64,000 nucleotides of DNA from the NCBI GenBank assembly GCA_032716605.1, contig CM064519.1:16836232-16900231 (forward strand). The letters run 5' to 3'. Each line of letters begins with the position of its first letter. Position 1 is the stretch's first letter. The notes beneath the pieces were generated by a model that saw only the letters and a list, made by a program, of their open reading frames with translations, made no database searches and was not told the DNA's origin. Shown one piece after another: positions 60,286 to 64,000 of the stretch. A program made the position numbers and the translations under genes. The stretch is from Paralithodes platypus (taxonomy: Eukaryota > Arthropoda > Malacostraca > Decapoda > Lithodidae).

Positions 60286-60800
60286 AATGGGAAGATATTA
60301 TTGGGGTGGAATTTGTTCTGTACCTAGTTTCAGTACATTACCACAAAACATACCGAAACGTCAATAAAATACCCTCATTGTTCCCTGATTAATAGCACTG
60401 TATGAATATTTCCCATATTCAAAATATTCTACAGGGAGGCAATGCCTAGTGAATTAATTTCTCAATTGGTGGCGTTCTGAGAGTGAGGATCCGAGTCTAG
60501 GGGTGGGGACAGTGAAGCACGGAGGCGAAGCAGCTTCAGGGATAAGGCTGCTTCAGACCGTGAATGTGTGCTCTGCATGTCTCAAAGGAGTACAAAGGAA
60601 ATCAAGCAACAACATATCTAGTGACCCTTCTAGGCTGCTTGTCCTCCAAAACACTGAGGATCAAGTGTCCAAACAGTGGTTTAGAGTGGGTAAGGGAACA
60701 TTGGAAAGGGAACTACTGCCCTGGAACTAATGTCCGTGGCAGGACTAGGAAGTTAGTAGGGGACATATGGGTTAGTAACTGAGGGGAGAATAAAATAAAG

Positions 60801-61720
60801 TTATTCATTTACAAACGCAGTCAGTCGCGGGTTTGATGCGAGATATTTGTCTAGACAGAATTTAAATGAATCAACGGTGCTGCAGTCTATAACGTCTCGG
60901 GGAAGCCCATTCCACAAGTTGACAACTCGATTGAAGAAGAAATTCTTAGATTCGTGTGAGTTAAAAGATTTACCAATAATTTTGCAACCGTTTCCCCGCG
61001 TGTAATTAGATTGGTCGATAGTGAAGTACTTACTACAGTTCATATTGTCGATGCCTTTGATGATTTTGAACACTTGAATTAAGTCACCTCTTAATCTGCG
61101 CTGGGTTAAAGGAAATAGATTTAATTCTCTAAGACGCTCTTCGTATGGTTTGTTCTTTAGGCTAGGTATCATTTTGGGAACTCTACGTTGAACTCGTTCT
61201 AGCTTGTTTATGTCTTTTTGGTAATAAGGGCACCAGCATTGAACGCAGTATTCCAGAAGAGGGCGGACTAAGGAATTGTAAAGGGTTAGGATAACGTCTT
61301 TGGATTTATGCTCAAATGACCTGCCTATAAAGCCAATTATTTTGTTTGCCTTCTTAACAACTTCTGAACATTGTTGACTCGGTTTTAGGTTACTCGATAT
61401 TGTTACTCCCAGATCGGTTTCTCTGTTTACATTCTTAAGCTGAGTGCCATTCATCGAATAGTTTGCTTTCTCATTTAGGTATCCGATATGTAGTACTTTA
61501 CATTTATCCGCATTGAAACTAATTTGCCAAATTTGGGCCCAATGTGACAATTTATCTACATTGTGTTGCATATCGTCAACTTGATCTTTTGAGAGTACGC
61601 TATTTGCAGTTTTTGTATCGTCACCAAATTTTGAGATTGTACAGGTGAGACCCTCATCTATGTCGTTGATGTAAATTAGAAAGAGAATTGGTCCTAGTAC
61701 CGATCCCTGGGGTACCCCCG
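60801..61720 (-). pseudogene. CR1-like RT, C-terminal third
   Basis: In the shifted frame: LFLIYINDIDEG, KFGDDTK (the usual FADD is FGDD here), LSHWAQIWQISFNADKCKVL, DLGVTISSNLKPS, YNSLVRPLLEYCVQCWCPYY and LWNGLPRDVIDC to the stop at 60801. Confidence 0.86.
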
Positions 61721-62658
61721 CTACTTACATTGGTCCATTTAGATGCCTTACCGTTTATGACTACTCTTTGCTTTCTGTCGCTGAGCCAATTTTCTATCCA
61801 TTTCAACACACCGTCTTGTATTCCATGCGCTTTTAGTTTTAGCAGTAAACGTTTGTGGGGAACTTTGTCAAAGGCCTTTTGAAAATCAAGGTATATAATA
61901 TCTACAGCTTTACTCTCATCGTAGAGGTTGAGGATATCGTGGAAGAAGTCTAAGAGGTTTGTTAAACAGGAACGTTTTTTACGAAAGCCGTGTTGAGTAT
62001 CTTTAAGTATGTTATTTTCCTCTAAGTGATTTACGAGTCTGTCTCTTATGACCGTTTCTAGCATTTTACATACAACTGAGGTTAAGCTAATTGGACGATA
62101 GTTACTGGGTAGGGATTTGCTGCCTTTTTTGAATATCGGTGTTACGTTGGCTATCTTCCACTGATCAGGCATAGTTCCAGACTGCAAGGATTTATTGAAT
62201 AGTAATGTCAGTGGTTTGGAGAGCTCATCCTTAGCTTCCTTTAGAACTCTAGGCGATATTGTATCAGGTCCAGGCGTTTTATTTACCTTGAGTTTATCTA
62301 AACAATTCAATACTTCTCTCTCTGTAACGGTGATATTGCTTAGAACATCTGAATTATCAATCTGAATCGGCGATGGTGTAGGGATATCACTGAGGTCTTC
62401 TGTTGTAAAAACTGATGCAAAGAAAGTATTGACGGCATTACTCATTTGTACTTCGTCTTTGGTGTATTCTCCATTTTCATCGACTAACGGTCCAACAGTT
62501 GAAGTAACTACTTTTTTCTTTCTGATATAACTATAGAATTCTTTCGGGTTTGTTTTACTTTGATTCGCAATATGTAACTCTAGGGTCTTTTTACTTTGCT
62601 TAATTAACTTTTTGGCTTTGCGTCGTAGCTCTACAAATTTCGCACCGTTCTTCGTCAT
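61654..62658 (-). pseudogene. CR1-like RT, N-terminal two thirds
   Basis: Connector (LRRKAKKLIKQSKKTLE, FYSYIRKKKV) then RT motifs KTPGPDTISPRVLKEAKDEL, NVTPIFKKGS..NYRPISLTS, DTQHGFRKKRSCLTNL, YLDFQKAFDKVPH. The frame breaks near 61710 in the GVPQGSVLGP motif. Confidence 0.87.
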
Positions 62659-62670
62659 TTTGTGAGGATT

Positions 62671-63630
62671 TTAATCTATCATTAGCAAATTTTTAGCAAG
62701 CAGGCAGTTTGAAATATCTTTATTCCACCATTTGGGCTTATTATTATGGCCTGGACGCCGTATTTTCGATGGTATGCAGTCTTGCACTGCTTTTAGGTAA
62801 GTGGTTTCGAATAACTTCCAAGATGTATTTATGTCGTTATTGTTAATTAAAAAGCTCCAGTCAGTTTCTTTAAACATAGCTCTAAGTTTATGAAAGTTTG
62901 CTTTCTTGAAATTAGGGACTTTTTCTATGCTACTATTTGGTTCGTTACTAGTAAAGTTTAAAGTGAAAGTTATCGTACGATGGTCGCTGTTACTGAATTC
63001 ATCACCAACATTCAAATTCTCTATTAATTCTTCTTTTGTTGCAAGTACAATGTCAAGAACGTTATTACCACGGGTCGGTGTTCGAACAAATTGATAAAGC
63101 GAACTCTCTTGCAAGTTCGTATACAAGTCATGTCCGGAGTGTGAAGTAAGAGTATCGCCCCACTTGGTCACAGGTAAATTAAAGTCGCCAAAAAATATGG
63201 TATCTTGTGAGTTACTTACATCTGCAATTTGTTCATAAATTTCTCGGTCAGTTTGCACTGATTGAGCTGGAGGTCTGTATATTAATGCAAGTATTATTTT
63301 TGTACCTTTATTATTCTTTATTAGCACAAAAGATGTGTCGACGTTCACAATTTGAGGTTTTGACAAGAGGGTCGGGTTAAGACTTTCTTTGATATAAAAT
63401 AAAACGCCACCTCCATTTTTATTTATTCGGCTTTTCTCAAACATTACATAACCGGGAAGTGAATACTCTGCTAAAAAGTCTCTATCTACTGTATTGAGCC
63501 AAGATTCTGTTATACCAATCACATCATAATTTTCAGTAAACACTAGTTCCTCTAAATCTGAAAATTTATTGCGTATGCTACGAGCGTTTGCATAGAAAAC
63601 CTTGGTATTTGGACATACCCTAGACTGGAG
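62671..63630 (-). pseudogene. CR1-like endonuclease domain
   Basis: Open from upstream of the ATG-less start near 63630 (NARSIRNKFSDLEE) through GITESWLNTVDRDF, NGGGVLFYIKES, LIYRPPAQSV, FFGDFNLPVTKWGD and NSDHRTITFTL. It ends at 62671 by a stop just before the RT-linker frame resumes at 62658. All expected catalytic Asp/His/Glu motifs are visible. Confidence 0.87.
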
Positions 63631-63640
63631 CGATATCTAA

Positions 63641-64000
63641 CGGGAATATTCATTGCCGGAGATATACTTCCATAATTAGTAATATGTGAGGTCCACGATT
63701 TTTTTTTTTTTTTTTACGTGACTGTACGTGTCTCGATGAAAATAAACCCCTTCAGTTCCGGTGACATCCTTTTTCATTATATTCTGGCAACCATTGAAGG
63801 ATTTTGTTCATCTTAGGAAGGACGTCTACCCACTAAAAGGCTACAAAGAAATGGAACAAAAGGTCTCAAAATCGCCAGTATAACCGTATTTCAATACCAC
63901 GATTTAATTTTAATTTGTATTTATTTTTATTATTTTTTGGAATCGGTATGCTCTAATGATCAACATCGTGGTATTAAAATAATGATGTCCAAATCGCCAA
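63641..64000. other. No gene seen; family C and MITE remnants
   Basis: T17 run at 63700-63716, family C remnant at 63745-63835 (CCTTCAGTTCCGGTGACATCC), and a short MITE A scrap (GAAATGGAACAAAAGGTCTC). No ABCC4 N-terminal exon recognised. Confidence 0.4.

Larger units (their letters stand above)
60780..63640 (-). mobile_element. CR1-like LINE, nearly full ORF2
   Basis: Minus strand EN-RT from about 63630 to 60801, with typical CR1 wording: YANARSIRNKFSDLEEL at the start, FGDFNLPVTKW endonuclease, GVP/GPILFLIYIND RT, and the C-terminal RRLRGDLIQVFKIIKG. A 3' tail of AT-rich sequence (AATAACTTTATTTTATTC on the minus strand) follows. It is outside the seen exons but possibly inside a 5' intron of the ABCC4-like gene. 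Confidence 0.88.

Noticed and set aside
60503..60782. N-terminal exon of the ABCC4-like gene or a separate small gene
   Set aside because: Plus-strand frames with no ABCC similarity; the missing exon must be on the minus strand and none matched the expected NPL..G..R.L..DDLY pattern.

Overview
This is eukaryotic, intron-rich DNA from an invertebrate, most likely a decapod crustacean. That rests on an ABCC4-type ABC transporter split into many small GT-AG exons, very abundant (AG)n/(AC)n/(TA)n tracts, several different non-LTR retrotransposons, a small Copia element with 151 bp LTRs, a mariner-like transposon, and many short foldback/MITE repeats. The species cannot be told from the sequence. 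No rRNA, canonical tRNA, CRISPR or prokaryotic gene organisation is visible. The only host gene I can support is one minus-strand gene from 58168 down to 11717. I read 27 coding exons; every intron is GT-AG and all splice phases agree, giving 3859 nt: 1 nt of a split first codon plus 1286 codons including the stop. The 1285-residue product is a complete ABCC half-set pair, TMD1-NBD1-TMD2-NBD2, closest in layout to MRP4/ABCC4. Only the N-terminal exon(s), about 70-80 residues, plus promoter and 5' UTR are missing; they must lie in 58.2-64 kb unseen by me or beyond the window. || Layout: 1-3.0 kb, decayed LINE (minus) running off the left edge. 3.0-11.4 kb, intergenic: microsatellites, minisatellites, foldback elements. 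11.7-21.4 kb, exons 27 to 16 (TMD2 and NBD2). 21.4-26.6 kb, intron 15 with a TIR element and a nearly full LINE. 26.6-30.8 kb, exons 15 to 10 (linker and NBD1). 30.8-34.1 kb, intron 9 with a mariner-like element carrying an intact transposase ORF inside ~290 bp inverted repeats, plus a LINE fragment. 34.1-41.8 kb, exons 9 to 7, with a Copia element in intron 8. 43.3-46.5 kb, exons 6 to 4. 46.7-49.6 kb, a 58 bp satellite of about 50 copies in intron 3. 51.7-58.2 kb, exons 3 to 1 with an RTE-like LINE and a 31 bp minisatellite in intron 2. 60.8-63.6 kb, a CR1-like LINE (minus). || Two things stand out. First, at least seven of the 27 exons have a partial copy of one exon end, with its splice donor or acceptor, in the adjacent intron: exons 1, 5, 10, 11 and 19 on the donor side, 23 and 25 on the acceptor side; exon 11 and 25 ends are present three times. 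Second, a family of ~320-380 bp MITEs with TTAA target sites (about a dozen copies) sits against exon edges: one is inserted in the TTAA containing the gene's own stop codon, and two lie 7-10 bp upstream of splice acceptors, supplying the pyrimidine tract. Splicing of this gene therefore works in an environment of ghost splice sites and repeat-derived signals, which RNA data could test directly.
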